Origin: a bacterium
Lineage (GTDB): Bacteria > Hydrothermota > UBA3073 > JACQXS01 > JAQTXJ01
Direction of reading: 5' to 3'
Assembly (NCBI GenBank): GCA_028716385.1
Contig: JAQUPX010000001.1
Span: 470,775 to 534,774 of the forward strand
DNA: 64,000 bases
Position 1 is the first letter of the stretch, and each line of letters opens with the position of its first letter. The translations under genes were made by a program, and so were the position numbers. Positions 24,965 to 33,864 of this stretch are shown one piece after another. The notes beneath the pieces are model-generated. The model ran no database searches and had not been told where the DNA came from. It worked only from the letters and a program-made list of their open reading frames with translations.

Positions 24965-26284
24965 TTATTTTGTTTTTATAATGGGCTCGCCTCCGTGTCC
25001 AGGATAGTCTGGATCTGCATACTTTATAGAAGGGAATTGAATAAAATACTCTATAACGTCTGCAATCTTTTCACTGTCCTGTACACTAGCAAAAAAGAAG
25101 ACTAATTTCTCTTCTTTCCCAAGCGATAATGTATCATAAAATATATATCTTGACCTTGCCAAAATCTCATTTCTATTTTGCTCGGTGGTTTCTTCTTTAA
25201 AACATATCATAAACCTATTAATTACTCCTGCCCTTTTTATATTAGACAATGTAGTACTTTCTAAATAAGAGGGATTAAGTCGACTTAACTTAATATCCGG
25301 AATTTTTCTTGAAATAAATCCTTTTTTTCTCAATATTATATCAAAAGTCCCTTCAGGAAGTTTTTCTATTTTGAACTTTTTTCCGGCTGTTGAATCTGTT
25401 GAGAGAAGAACAATGGGTTGACTATAATTATTACCTGAATATAAATATACCTGAAGACTATCTATTGCTTCCGAGGTTTTCTTATCCGTAATTCCCGAGA
25501 TTTCCATTTCTATAGTACAATCTCCTCCCGTGCCTTTTCCTATATTTCCATACTGCCAAGTATTAGGTGGAGGGGGGGGATTTGGCATAAGATTAAAATG
25601 TGCAAGAAGGACGGGATCTGTGAAACAAACAGAAGATATTTGATTAAAGTAATCTATCATCTGAGGAACAGATGAATTGTCAGGTATAATGATTCTATAT
25701 TGGCACCCTACCCCTTCCCTATACTCATCCCCTTTTACAATACATCCTGCTTTTGATATGATTTCTCTTCCTTTTATTCCTGAAATACCCTTTTTAAAAA
25801 CCACTGTAATTTCATTTGGTAAATATCTTTCTTTTAGACTTGACAAGTTAGGGATAACCCTTAAAACAGTTGAATTAGAAGAATCCTGTTTAATTTTAAT
25901 GTTGCTTATTTTGTGAGAGAAGAAACCTTCTTTTTTTATTATTATGTCAAAAGTCCCCTTGGGAAGTTTGGTTATCTTGAAATTCTTTTCGCTGGGGCTA
26001 GATAATAATGAAATAATGGGTTTGCTGTACTTAGGAGTAGCAGAGTCGGAAGAATATAAGCATACCTTAATACTATCATTTGTCGTAGAATCTGGAGATT
26101 TTTCTATTTTAATGTCTATACTGTAGTTTCCTCCCGTACCTTTTCCTATATTTCCATACTGCCAAGTATTAGAGGGTTTTTCTTCACCATTTGTTGTAAA
26201 GACCAATCCCAAAAGTAAAAAACATATTGCCATACAATTACAAATTTTTATTTTCCTTTCTATCAGTCTTAAATACTTTGTCAT
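24965..26284 (-). CDS. Exported tandem-duplication protein with protease-prodomain-like modules
   Basis: 439 residues with an N-terminal signal peptide. Two copies of one unit follow, each starting NTWQYGNIGKGTGG. Each unit has a PEGA/carboxypeptidase-like sandwich (KFKIEKLPEGTFDIILRKKGF) and then about 85 residues (EITVVFKKGISG...; FMICFKEETTEQNR...IKYADPDYPG) that resemble the I9/fervidolysin-type prodomain of subtilases, which ends V-x-Y-A-E-P-x. No protease domain is present. It could be a free inhibitor, a chaperone or a decayed protease. The linker has a proline run (NPPPPPN). Confidence 0.65.
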   Translation of the reverse strand: MTKYLRLIERKIKICNCMAICFLLLGLVFTTNGEEKPSNTWQYGNIGKGTGGNYSIDIKIEKSPDSTTNDSIKVCLYSSDSATPKYSKPIISLLSSPSEKNFKITKLPKGTFDIIIKKEGFFSHKISNIKIKQDSSNSTVLRVIPNLSSLKERYLPNEITVVFKKGISGIKGREIISKAGCIVKGDEYREGVGCQYRIIIPDNSSVPQMIDYFNQISSVCFTDPVLLAHFNLMPNPPPPPNTWQYGNIGKGTGGDCTIEMEISGITDKKTSEAIDSLQVYLYSGNNYSQPIVLLSTDSTAGKKFKIEKLPEGTFDIILRKKGFISRKIPDIKLSRLNPSYLESTTLSNIKRAGVINRFMICFKEETTEQNRNEILARSRYIFYDTLSLGKEEKLVFFFASVQDSEKIADVIEYFIQFPSIKYADPDYPGHGGEPIIKTK

Positions 26285-26316
26285 TTTTTTAGCCAGAAAT
26301 CCAACAATTATCGGGT

Positions 26317-28146
26317 TTACCTTAATACCTTACTTTTTAGTCCCGTATTGTCAAATGAATCTTTTGCCCGGATAACTACTTTACGGGCAGTTCCGATATC
26401 AACACTGAAAGCCTCTTCTTTTGAATCAAATATTTTATCTGTCGGAAATAAAATAGTCCAGTCTCCTCCGTCAACGGTATATTCACAAGATTTTATATAA
26501 TTAAGTTCGTCTATCGTAGAAAATAAAAGATTATTCCCCTCTACTCTTATATTCTTAATTTCAGGGGCAGTGTTATCTATAAGCTCAGGAAGCGAAATCT
26601 TTTCGTTCTTTAATTCTTTTGTTTTGGGATTGGAAAGAATATCCGAACATATAATTTTGAACTCATATTTGCCATCCGGGAAAACCAGAGGGTCTATGGA
26701 ATAAAACGTATCCCTGAGTTCTGCTTTTAACAAAGACCATTTTTGCTCTCCTGTTAACTTAAAATATAATTCAAACATCAAACTATCATTATTTGCGTCT
26801 CTGGTTGACCATATTATTTTTCGTATATTATCTCTCCCGATTTTCGGAGTAACTTTCAGTGATAGAATTTCCGGTTTTCTGTTTTGCGGCAAATAAGCTA
26901 TCTTTACGCCTGTAAGTTTCGTGTTGTCGTTCCGGAGTTTTGCTTTCCACTGTATAAATCTTGCGTTCGGACTATTAATTGCCCCCTTTTCTCCCACAGC
27001 TTCCCATTCGCTCCAAGTTTTTTCAGGGGTGTTCAAATTCCCTGAACGGGTAAGAAATTTTATTGGTTTTCCGGCAGAAAAATCAAGTTTCCCCCATTCG
27101 GATATTCCATCAGTATCATAAGTGTCGGATTCAATAGTCCCTTCTTCTGCAAAATCATTCGACACAGAATAAAGTTTTCCCATCTCGGATGTGCATACAA
27201 AATTATCTTTAATACAGGATATATTTGCAGGAAACTCATTTGAAACAATTGCTGTCCCGGTTAGTGTTACTTTGTATAATCTTTTCCCTGCAGCAACAAG
27301 CATACTTTTATCTTTTGCAATCCATTCTAATCCACGAATAGGAGCGCTAATCGACCATAATCTTTCAACTTTATTGTCCTTGTATATGCAATAAACAGAG
27401 CTTGCGCTGTCTTCGGTTGCAGCTACCAACAACAAAGTATCTAACGAAACAACTGCTTTGATTTCTTTTTCATTCGCATCCAGTATACATACTCCTTTGC
27501 CTTGTTTATTTATCTTAAACAAATATCCGTTTTCTCCCGTGCCTGCATAGAAATAGTTGTTTACATAATTAAGAAAAGTAACGTTCTTTTCCGGGGTAAT
27601 ATAAAAAGTGTCTACCTTGCCTGACTTTGATATTTTTAATATGTTCCCTGTTACTCCTGTTGCGGCATAAAGATTCCCTTCATTATCAAATACCATTTTC
27701 CATATATATTTTTCTTTTGTTTGGGCAAATATCCGGGATTTACCCGTTTTGTCTATTTGATAAATTATTCCATCCGGCGAAGTGCCCGCATAAATTATTC
27801 CATTTTTTTCAACAAGCGAAAATACCCCTGCCTGAGTCGTGTCTAATAAGGCTAATTCAGTGCCACTGTTGTTCGAGGTATTTATTTTATATACTTTGCC
27901 TTTTCCACCCGTGCCAACGTATATGGTATTTCCCGATTTAATTATTGACCATATGTAGAGCTCGGGGTTTTTCCATAATTCCTTGATTGCAGGAGCGATT
28001 GAGGCGCTTCCGTTCCCATCAAGCATTATGTTATTTAGCTTGCATTTTGTGAATTCTTTTACTTCCCATAACTCTGTATTTACCCCGAATGCTTTTACGG
28101 TAAATAACAAACACAATGTAATTCCAAATATTTTCAATCCTTTCAT
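26317..28146 (-). CDS. Exported beta-propeller protein
   Basis: 609 residues, RBS ctggaggac. Signal peptide, then about seven blades in residues 40-330 with the pattern GNTIYVGTGGKGKVYKI, GIIYAGTSPDGIIYQIDKTG, GNLYAATGVTGNILKI. A linker with WGKLDFSAG and fibronectin-like sandwiches follows (LKVTPKIGRDNIRKIIWSTRDANNDSL; TAPEIKNIRVEGNN). There is no T9SS sorting domain, so it is probably periplasmic. Function unknown; such propellers bind proteins or ligands. Confidence 0.8.
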   Translation of the reverse strand: MKGLKIFGITLCLLFTVKAFGVNTELWEVKEFTKCKLNNIMLDGNGSASIAPAIKELWKNPELYIWSIIKSGNTIYVGTGGKGKVYKINTSNNSGTELALLDTTQAGVFSLVEKNGIIYAGTSPDGIIYQIDKTGKSRIFAQTKEKYIWKMVFDNEGNLYAATGVTGNILKISKSGKVDTFYITPEKNVTFLNYVNNYFYAGTGENGYLFKINKQGKGVCILDANEKEIKAVVSLDTLLLVAATEDSASSVYCIYKDNKVERLWSISAPIRGLEWIAKDKSMLVAAGKRLYKVTLTGTAIVSNEFPANISCIKDNFVCTSEMGKLYSVSNDFAEEGTIESDTYDTDGISEWGKLDFSAGKPIKFLTRSGNLNTPEKTWSEWEAVGEKGAINSPNARFIQWKAKLRNDNTKLTGVKIAYLPQNRKPEILSLKVTPKIGRDNIRKIIWSTRDANNDSLMFELYFKLTGEQKWSLLKAELRDTFYSIDPLVFPDGKYEFKIICSDILSNPKTKELKNEKISLPELIDNTAPEIKNIRVEGNNLLFSTIDELNYIKSCEYTVDGGDWTILFPTDKIFDSKEEAFSVDIGTARKVVIRAKDSFDNTGLKSKVLR

Positions 28147-28451
28147 TTGTCCTCCAGTTAGTCAAATCAAAAATCAAACATTAAATATCAAATATAACAA
28201 ATAGCCACTAAAACACTAAAACACGAAAGACTAACCACAAAAAAGTAACCCCAGAGAACTGGTTTTTTCTCTGTGCTCTCTCTGTTTAGTTAGAGTTCGT
28301 GATCCGCCTGAGGCGGAAACGTTACTCTAACTTATCCAACCCCGTTGGGCTTCTATCTCCATATTTGTTGTATGTTATTTTTTCCTCTTAATTATATTTT
28401 TCCTCTGTGAACTCTGTGGTTTCTTTTCATCTTATTTTTTGTTATCGTCAT
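28147..28451. other. Intergenic region with repeats
   Basis: No gene. Contains gccactaaaacactaaaac at 28203 and ctgtgaactctgtggtttc near 28405, both from the dispersed intergenic family, surrounding the double-hairpin element at 28289-28349. Confidence 0.55.
28289..28349. repeat. Double-hairpin ATAAG element with nested palindrome
   Basis: Minus strand: CCAAC-GGG-GTTGG, ATAAG, then arms GTTAGAG / CTCTAAC (28325-28331 and 28289-28295) enclosing the 15-base palindrome TCCGCCTCAGGCGGA at 28303-28317. In the related copy at 3203-3236 the same position holds only ttccttcg, so one palindrome appears inserted into another. Confidence 0.78.
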
Positions 28452-30140
28452 TTAAACTCGTACTAATTCTTTGTAATCTTTGACGTTCATTGCTAAAAAT
28501 GCTTCCGCAAAACCTTTCTTCCCAAGCAAAGTATAACTGCGATAAAAATTTGACAACTTGCAGAAATGCACATAATCAAACACTTTCATTCCTGTGCGGT
28601 ATTTCATTAATAAGTTTTCTTTTTCTTTAAATTGTTTATCTATGACACAAAATACATTAGGCGGTAAAAGACTATAAACTTCATAACTTACTATCGTAAT
28701 ATTATCCGAATCTATTTCCTCTAAAGCAGGCGCAAGTATTTTATTTGCAATTATATGATGAGGGTCTTGCTCATTAATAAACGGAACAAATATAATTTTA
28801 GGATTAACCTTTTTTAAAATACAACTTAATTCCGTTACGTTTTTTTGATTAAACTTAAAACAACACGCATCTTCTTCCCATAAAATTAATTCTTTTATTC
28901 CCAGTTTTTCTGCAACTATTTTTGCTTCTTTCGGACGAATAGCCTTGTCCATATTTTCGCTTAAAGCAAGCGTGTCGCTGCCGTCTGTTATCTGAAGAAC
29001 CGTAACTTTTGCTCCTGATTTTAACATTTGTAATAGTGTCCCCCCGCAACCAATAATTTCATCATCAGGATGAGGCGAAAGAACTAACGTGTTTTCGCGA
29101 AAATCTACTATTTCTTCCAATGGACGGAAATTTGTTTGTAAATATTTAGGATGTTTTCTAATCCATAAATTGTATTTTAAGAATAGTTTTTTCTCCCGCG
29201 ACTTAAACGTATCAATATCTTTCACTTCAGGAGTTTTTCTTGATTTGCTACAAAGAACGATATAATCACTGCCGGATTCCGACAGCCATCGTACGGTTTT
29301 TCTTTTGCTCCATTTTTGTAAAACATCATTCAACTTTAAAGATAAACCTTTGAATTTGTCTAAGATAAAAAATGGCCCGAACCCGTGAGACACTGTATTT
29401 ACTATATCAAATTCCAGGTCTTTGAGCATATTTTTTAACCCGGCAGGAGTGTATTTTCTTGCAAACAATTTGGGAGTTTTTGAATACAACCAATGACGGG
29501 TGCGCATAGAAACTCTTGAACCAAGAACAAGCGGTAAAATTTTTCTTGCCGTTTTTTTTAGCAGTGAAAATAAAAATTTTGGATTAGTAACATAAGAGAG
29601 TCTCAACATATTTGGGACTGTAACTATAAGGTGTCCACCCGGTTTCAGGATTCTATACATTTCTTGTAACGCCCAACGGTCCCACTTCAAGTATTCTATC
29701 AATCCCATTGCAACAACCACATCAAACGTGTTATCTTCAAAATCAAGCCCCTCTACGCTGCCCTGTCGGAAGACATTTTTGCATTTCAATCCTGCTTTGA
29801 TGCAGTTCTTTTCCGCCAGCCCAAGCATTTTTTCTGAAATGTCAATACCACATACATCAAAACCTTTGAGCAACAGGCTGACAGAAGTTAATCCTGCTCC
29901 GCAGCCCAGGTCAAGTATTTTAGCGCCTTTTTTTAAATGGAGATTATCTATGTAGTTCAACACATAATGTGATCGTTCCTGGATAATAAGGGAATGAAGA
30001 TCTTTTTCCGAATAAATGTTTTGCCAATTCAAGGCATGCTCTTCAAAATAATTCTTGATGAATGCTTTTTGTAGGCTTCCCGTGAGTTGATTTATGCCGG
30101 TAGGGGTTTCGTTCATTCTTTTTTCCGGAGTGTCTTCCAT
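28452..30140 (-). CDS. Methyltransferase-PIG-L deacetylase fusion
   Basis: 562 residues with two enzymes in one chain. Residues about 60-180 are a class I SAM methyltransferase (GAKILDLGCGAGLTSVSLL, VVVAMGLIEYLKWDRWALQEMYRILKPGG). Residues about 345-530 are a PIG-L/LmbE deacetylase with the zinc motif LSPHPDDEIIGCGG and a distal DPHH. PIG-L enzymes remove N-acetyl groups from sugars, so the fusion may deacetylate and methylate one glycan or glycolipid. No glycan gene is adjacent, so the substrate is unknown. The next minus-strand gene upstream ends 16 bases away. Confidence 0.88.
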   Translation of the reverse strand: MEDTPEKRMNETPTGINQLTGSLQKAFIKNYFEEHALNWQNIYSEKDLHSLIIQERSHYVLNYIDNLHLKKGAKILDLGCGAGLTSVSLLLKGFDVCGIDISEKMLGLAEKNCIKAGLKCKNVFRQGSVEGLDFEDNTFDVVVAMGLIEYLKWDRWALQEMYRILKPGGHLIVTVPNMLRLSYVTNPKFLFSLLKKTARKILPLVLGSRVSMRTRHWLYSKTPKLFARKYTPAGLKNMLKDLEFDIVNTVSHGFGPFFILDKFKGLSLKLNDVLQKWSKRKTVRWLSESGSDYIVLCSKSRKTPEVKDIDTFKSREKKLFLKYNLWIRKHPKYLQTNFRPLEEIVDFRENTLVLSPHPDDEIIGCGGTLLQMLKSGAKVTVLQITDGSDTLALSENMDKAIRPKEAKIVAEKLGIKELILWEEDACCFKFNQKNVTELSCILKKVNPKIIFVPFINEQDPHHIIANKILAPALEEIDSDNITIVSYEVYSLLPPNVFCVIDKQFKEKENLLMKYRTGMKVFDYVHFCKLSNFYRSYTLLGKKGFAEAFLAMNVKDYKELVRV

Positions 30141-30155
30141 TACTTTTGAGTATAC

Positions 30156-31778
30156 TTATTTAACATTTAATTTTATCGTTTTTTCGCCTGCTAATACCCA
30201 TTCTGTTTTTATTCTTTTTTCGAAAACTTTTGATTTTCCTTCAACGGGTTCAGTGAAAAAAGAACCTATGGATGGCGGAAGAGATTGAAGTTCTTTACCC
30301 AATACCTGTCCGTTTTTGTCTTTCTGAACTAAACTTACCACGAGTTCATTATTTGCAGGCGTATCCGTTAGCCATTTTTTAAGTTCATCCAATGAAGATA
30401 TTTTACTTATATTTTTAGTGCTTGCAGTTCTTCCGCTTTCTACGCTTAACCATAAATCATCGTTGCTAACATAAGAAGGAATTTGAATGAGTATGGATTG
30501 TTTTACGATTCCCCCTTTATATGTAGATAGGGAGACAATCAAATTCAAACTGTCATTTATTTCTACGGTTGATTTATCCGCCCACAACCCTTCTATTTTA
30601 GCAAATTTAACTGTGTCCGAGATAGAAAAATTTACCGCAATCTCATTTATTTCTAATTTTTGAAAAGGATTATCCTGGATAACCCCAAACAACCCAGTGA
30701 TTTCTCTTGATAGGGTATTGATGTCGCCTACGTATATATTTTTATTTGTGAATTTTTCATTTGGAGAAGCAATGTGCATATCAATTGTTGCAGTTACTTC
30801 CCCAACGGATTGATATCCTGCAGACACGGAATTTGCAGTTATCAGTCCGAAAAGGAAAGGCAGTAAGCGTTTTTCTTTTGCAATTTTATAATGAAATTTA
30901 TTGGAATTTACGGTTATGTTCGTCTCTATTAATTTTGGCATTTTGCCTATTTCGCCTCTAATCCCTGTAATGTCATCGTTTGTTATTGTGCCGATTATTT
31001 TCGTGGAAACGCCCAATTTGTAAGAATCGTAATTTGAGGGTATAGTGGAATAGATATATCCTGCGGACATTGGCAATTCGGTTTTGCCAAAGTCAAAAGA
31101 TGAATGTCCGAATCCCCATACCTTGTTGCCTTTTTTATAAGTACAGGTGCCGATAACGCTATAAGTAGCGTCTCCCGTTACAAGCGGGATTCCCAATGCA
31201 GAACCGGGGAAAGGAATAATGCTGTCCTGGCGTTCGGAATTAGAGCCGTCTATTTTTACTATATTCAAAGAAGAAAAATTATCCGCTAATTTTTTTAAAA
31301 CGCTGTCACAGTTAGCAGATGTTGTAAAAGATAATTTTATCGGTGATAAACTGCTTTTCTTGTCTCCTTTGTTGTTGACTGTGGAAGGAGGGTTTAACAT
31401 ATTCTCAATAGGGGTAATTCCTACAAAATATCCGTCTTCTCTTGGAAATATTACAAAACTATAAGATACTGCGCCTATTAGTTCGGCTTCATTCCCCGCC
31501 GTGGCGGGATGTCCCATATTAGTGTTTTTAAAATATACGGGACTGCCGCTTACTCCACTTGGAATGCCCATCCCTGCAATTTTAGGCCCGTAAATTTTTC
31601 CAAGAAATAAATCACATTTTGGAAGATAATTTTTCATTATATCTACGATTTCTACGTCAAACGTATCTATTTTCGTGCCCTTTAAAACTGTTATCGCAAA
31701 AGCTTTCATACCGGGCTTTACTTCGCTTACAGGCATAATTCCGGTAGTAGTTAATAAGAGCAATAATATTTTATACAT
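30156..31778 (-). CDS. Exported SpoIVB/S55-type peptidase-like protein
   Basis: 540 residues, weak signal peptide. The N-terminal segment SEVKPGMKAFAITVLKGTKI, then MGIPSGVSGSPVYF (serine motif G-x-S-G-S-P of family S55, about 75-80) and VWGFGHSSFDFG match the S55 domain, seen in SpoIVB and in many exported proteins of FCB bacteria. The remaining 280 residues are beta-rich. A 12-16-residue stretch (NMGHPATAGNEAE) after VYF is encoded by an inserted GC-rich palindrome (31494-31509). Overlaps the DUF4416 gene by 8 bases. Confidence 0.78.
   Translation of the reverse strand: MYKILLLLLTTTGIMPVSEVKPGMKAFAITVLKGTKIDTFDVEIVDIMKNYLPKCDLFLGKIYGPKIAGMGIPSGVSGSPVYFKNTNMGHPATAGNEAELIGAVSYSFVIFPREDGYFVGITPIENMLNPPSTVNNKGDKKSSLSPIKLSFTTSANCDSVLKKLADNFSSLNIVKIDGSNSERQDSIIPFPGSALGIPLVTGDATYSVIGTCTYKKGNKVWGFGHSSFDFGKTELPMSAGYIYSTIPSNYDSYKLGVSTKIIGTITNDDITGIRGEIGKMPKLIETNITVNSNKFHYKIAKEKRLLPFLFGLITANSVSAGYQSVGEVTATIDMHIASPNEKFTNKNIYVGDINTLSREITGLFGVIQDNPFQKLEINEIAVNFSISDTVKFAKIEGLWADKSTVEINDSLNLIVSLSTYKGGIVKQSILIQIPSYVSNDDLWLSVESGRTASTKNISKISSLDELKKWLTDTPANNELVVSLVQKDKNGQVLGKELQSLPPSIGSFFTEPVEGKSKVFEKRIKTEWVLAGEKTIKLNVK
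31494..31509. repeat. Palindrome inside the S55-type gene
   Basis: CCCGCC-GT-GGCGGG is translated in frame within the serine-motif region. Its type matches the CCCGCC-AA-GGCGGG element at 32332-32345 in the intergenic region 800 bases away. Confidence 0.7.
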
Positions 31779-32310
31779 TTTTTACTTCCTTGTCCGCCTT
31801 AGGCGGAGGGCAAATCTGAGATTTGAATTTTATCCGTATTGAGTCAAAAAAAGCGATATTATCGCGATAATCAAAATAAGTCCAGTTCAAAGAACGAAAC
31901 TTCTTTTTTTTGCATACAAAAGTTAATTCCGCGTATATTCCGTTTCCAAGATAGATACGGTGTGAGTAACCTTTAGTGCTTGCGAGAACAAAATTGTGCA
32001 TAGTTGCGTAGCCGGGGTCAAGATTTACCGTTCTTGTCCCGTCTGCTCTTTTAAAAGAATGTTCCATTTTTACGGTTTCATTTTTTATTGTGCTTAATGA
32101 GTCCTGCGAAATAAGAGATTCGAAACTTACCCATTGTCTTTTTAATTTTTTCCCCATCTCAACGACGTAATAATCCGTAACGTCAAATACCATAGGGTCG
32201 CTTTTAATGTCTATAGCGCCAAATCTTTCCGTTATCGTTTTAAACACGTCTGTTTCATTGCAATCATCCGCCGTAATAATTCCCATTACAAGTTTAGCCG
32301 GGTAGTCCAT
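31771..32310 (-). CDS. DUF4416 family protein
   Basis: 179 residues. YPAKLVMGIITADD, VFDVTDYYVVEMGKKLKRQWVSFE, VNLDPGYATMHNFVLASTKGYSHRIYLGNGIYAELTF and LNWTYFDYR match the conserved blocks of DUF4416, a small cytoplasmic family of unknown function. The C-terminal tail (CPPPKADKEVKNV) is coded by a TCCGCCTTAGGCGGA palindrome and lies outside the conserved domain. The stop overlaps the start of the S55-type gene, so the two are co-translated. Confidence 0.9.
   Translation of the reverse strand: MDYPAKLVMGIITADDCNETDVFKTITERFGAIDIKSDPMVFDVTDYYVVEMGKKLKRQWVSFESLISQDSLSTIKNETVKMEHSFKRADGTRTVNLDPGYATMHNFVLASTKGYSHRIYLGNGIYAELTFVCKKKKFRSLNWTYFDYRDNIAFFDSIRIKFKSQICPPPKADKEVKNV
31793..31807. repeat. 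TCCGCCTTAGGCGGA palindrome at gene 3' end
   Basis: Coding palindrome in the last codons of the DUF4416 gene, 15 bases before the next ATG. It appears to have extended the reading frame to overlap the downstream gene. Confidence 0.7.
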
Positions 32311-32749
32311 TTTCTAATAAGAAGCTCTTTTCCCGCCAAGGCGGGGATTAGAGATTCTTATCCAATTCCGATAAATATACATTAAACTGTTTCGGATAAT
32401 ATCTGTTATTCTAATGTTATTTTGTTACAAGGCAAGAAAAATATTTATTAATACCCAACCGTTTTCAGAATAATTAAAATATTCCCTTTTTTTGTAGGAG
32501 AAGAACGGAGTTTATTCCGCTCTAGCGGGATGCCTGCCCATCATTTGTCATTCCTGCGAAAGTCGAAGATCCCGCCCTGGCGGTGGCAGGAATCTATCGT
32601 ATCCAATCTGTTATTTTTTTTGTCATTCTGATCCGCCTCAGGCGGAGAAGAATCTCAGTTTTATTCTTTTGTTATCTACACTATCCCTTAGCTATTGGTT
32701 TAACAAAAAGTGGTAAGGTGAGCGAATTTATTAGAGGGACAGAAAGTGA
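32311..32749. other. Intergenic region with several hairpin repeats
   Basis: No gene on the evidence available. Nested element at 32318-32360: outer arms TAAGAAGCTCT / AGAGATTCTTA, inner CCCGCC-AA-GGCGGG (32332-32345). A second cluster near 32505-32600 has tccgctctagcggg, tcattcctgcgaaagtcgaa and gatcccgccctggcgg. TCCGCCTCAGGCGGA is at 32632-32646. About 110 bases (32370-32480) are featureless AT-rich DNA. Confidence 0.6.
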
Positions 32750-33676
32750 TTATAATCCTAATATTGCAAGAACAAAGGCAAGAAGCGCTATTATAAATAC
32801 TTTACCCCAGAAAAACTTTACTATCTGGTCAATACGAAGACGGGGATTCGTATTTTTTATAAGAATGAAGGCTACAAGAACTAAAACATATTTTAATATT
32901 GCCCATAAAATATTTAATCCTTTAAATTGTAATCCTCCGAGAAATAAGGTGCTTAAAAATATCGGAGCCGTAAACAACAGGACTTGTTTTGATAAAATAG
33001 TAAACGCTAAAGGTGGCCCGCCGTATTCTATGATTGCTCCGCCGGCAAGTTCGGTTTCTGCTTCTGCTACGTCGAAAGGCGCATATCCAAGTTTTGCCGT
33101 CATACATAGAAGAGCAACAAAAAATGCTAAAAATCCGGAAATTGAATGGGTGAATATTGTTCCATTCTGTACCTGATAATTTATAATCGAACCTAATTGT
33201 ATGGAATCTACTTTAACTACGGGTATTAACGCGGCAATTATAAAAGGCAACTCATAAGCTATGAGTAATTTTATTTCCCTCGAAACTCCAATTGCAGCAA
33301 GTGGATTCGCAGAGGCAGAACCTCCAAGGATTATTGCCAGAGGAGGCAAAACCAATAAGTATAAAATTACTATTAAGTCGCCTACAAAAGTAACGCCGGG
33401 ATTAAAATTGGTCTCCATCAATATGAAACTTACAAGCGCGGCGCCTACAACTCCTATAATGGGGGAAACAAGGAAAACCATTTTATTCCCTTCCGCAGGA
33501 ATAAGAGTTTCTTTGCCGAGTAATTTTAAGAAGTCGGCAAAACCCTGGTACCATGGGGGACCTACTCTATAGTGAATTCTTGCCGTTACTTTGCGGTCAA
33601 TCCAGGAAACTATTAAAGATAATATAAATATGAACGCAAATCCCGGGAATATAAGCCACTCGAATAAAAGTTTCAT
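32750..33676 (-). CDS. Orphan NuoH-like membrane subunit (complex I / group 4 hydrogenase)
   Basis: 308 residues, about eight membrane helices. ARIHYRVGPPWYQGFADFLKLLGKETLIP and PFDVAEAETELAGGAIIEYGGPPLAF are the conserved quinone-side loops of the NuoH/HycD/EchB family, the proton-pumping membrane subunit that docks the peripheral arm. Wording around PFDVAEAETEL fits membrane-bound hydrogenases or Mbh-like complexes as well as NuoH. No other subunit gene is adjacent on either side, so it is either part of a scattered complex or a remnant. Confidence 0.85.
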   Translation of the reverse strand: MKLLFEWLIFPGFAFIFILSLIVSWIDRKVTARIHYRVGPPWYQGFADFLKLLGKETLIPAEGNKMVFLVSPIIGVVGAALVSFILMETNFNPGVTFVGDLIVILYLLVLPPLAIILGGSASANPLAAIGVSREIKLLIAYELPFIIAALIPVVKVDSIQLGSIINYQVQNGTIFTHSISGFLAFFVALLCMTAKLGYAPFDVAEAETELAGGAIIEYGGPPLAFTILSKQVLLFTAPIFLSTLFLGGLQFKGLNILWAILKYVLVLVAFILIKNTNPRLRIDQIVKFFWGKVFIIALLAFVLAILGL

Positions 33677-33864
33677 TTATGTAATTAACTAACTCAAAGA
33701 TATTTGATAAAATATATAATATTGCTCTATTGTCAAGATTTTTTAATACTAAGCTTATTAGTGCAAAGCCTCCTGCCTGCTTACCGTAAGTAAAAATCCG
33801 AAGAAACCCTACCCTGACCGAAAAGACTTGACATAAACATATTTTTCTATGAGATATATATATT

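Noticed and set aside
32583-33176. 197-aa plus-strand ORF
   Set aside because: Antisense shadow of the NuoH-like gene plus repeat DNA; the minus-strand protein has clear family motifs.
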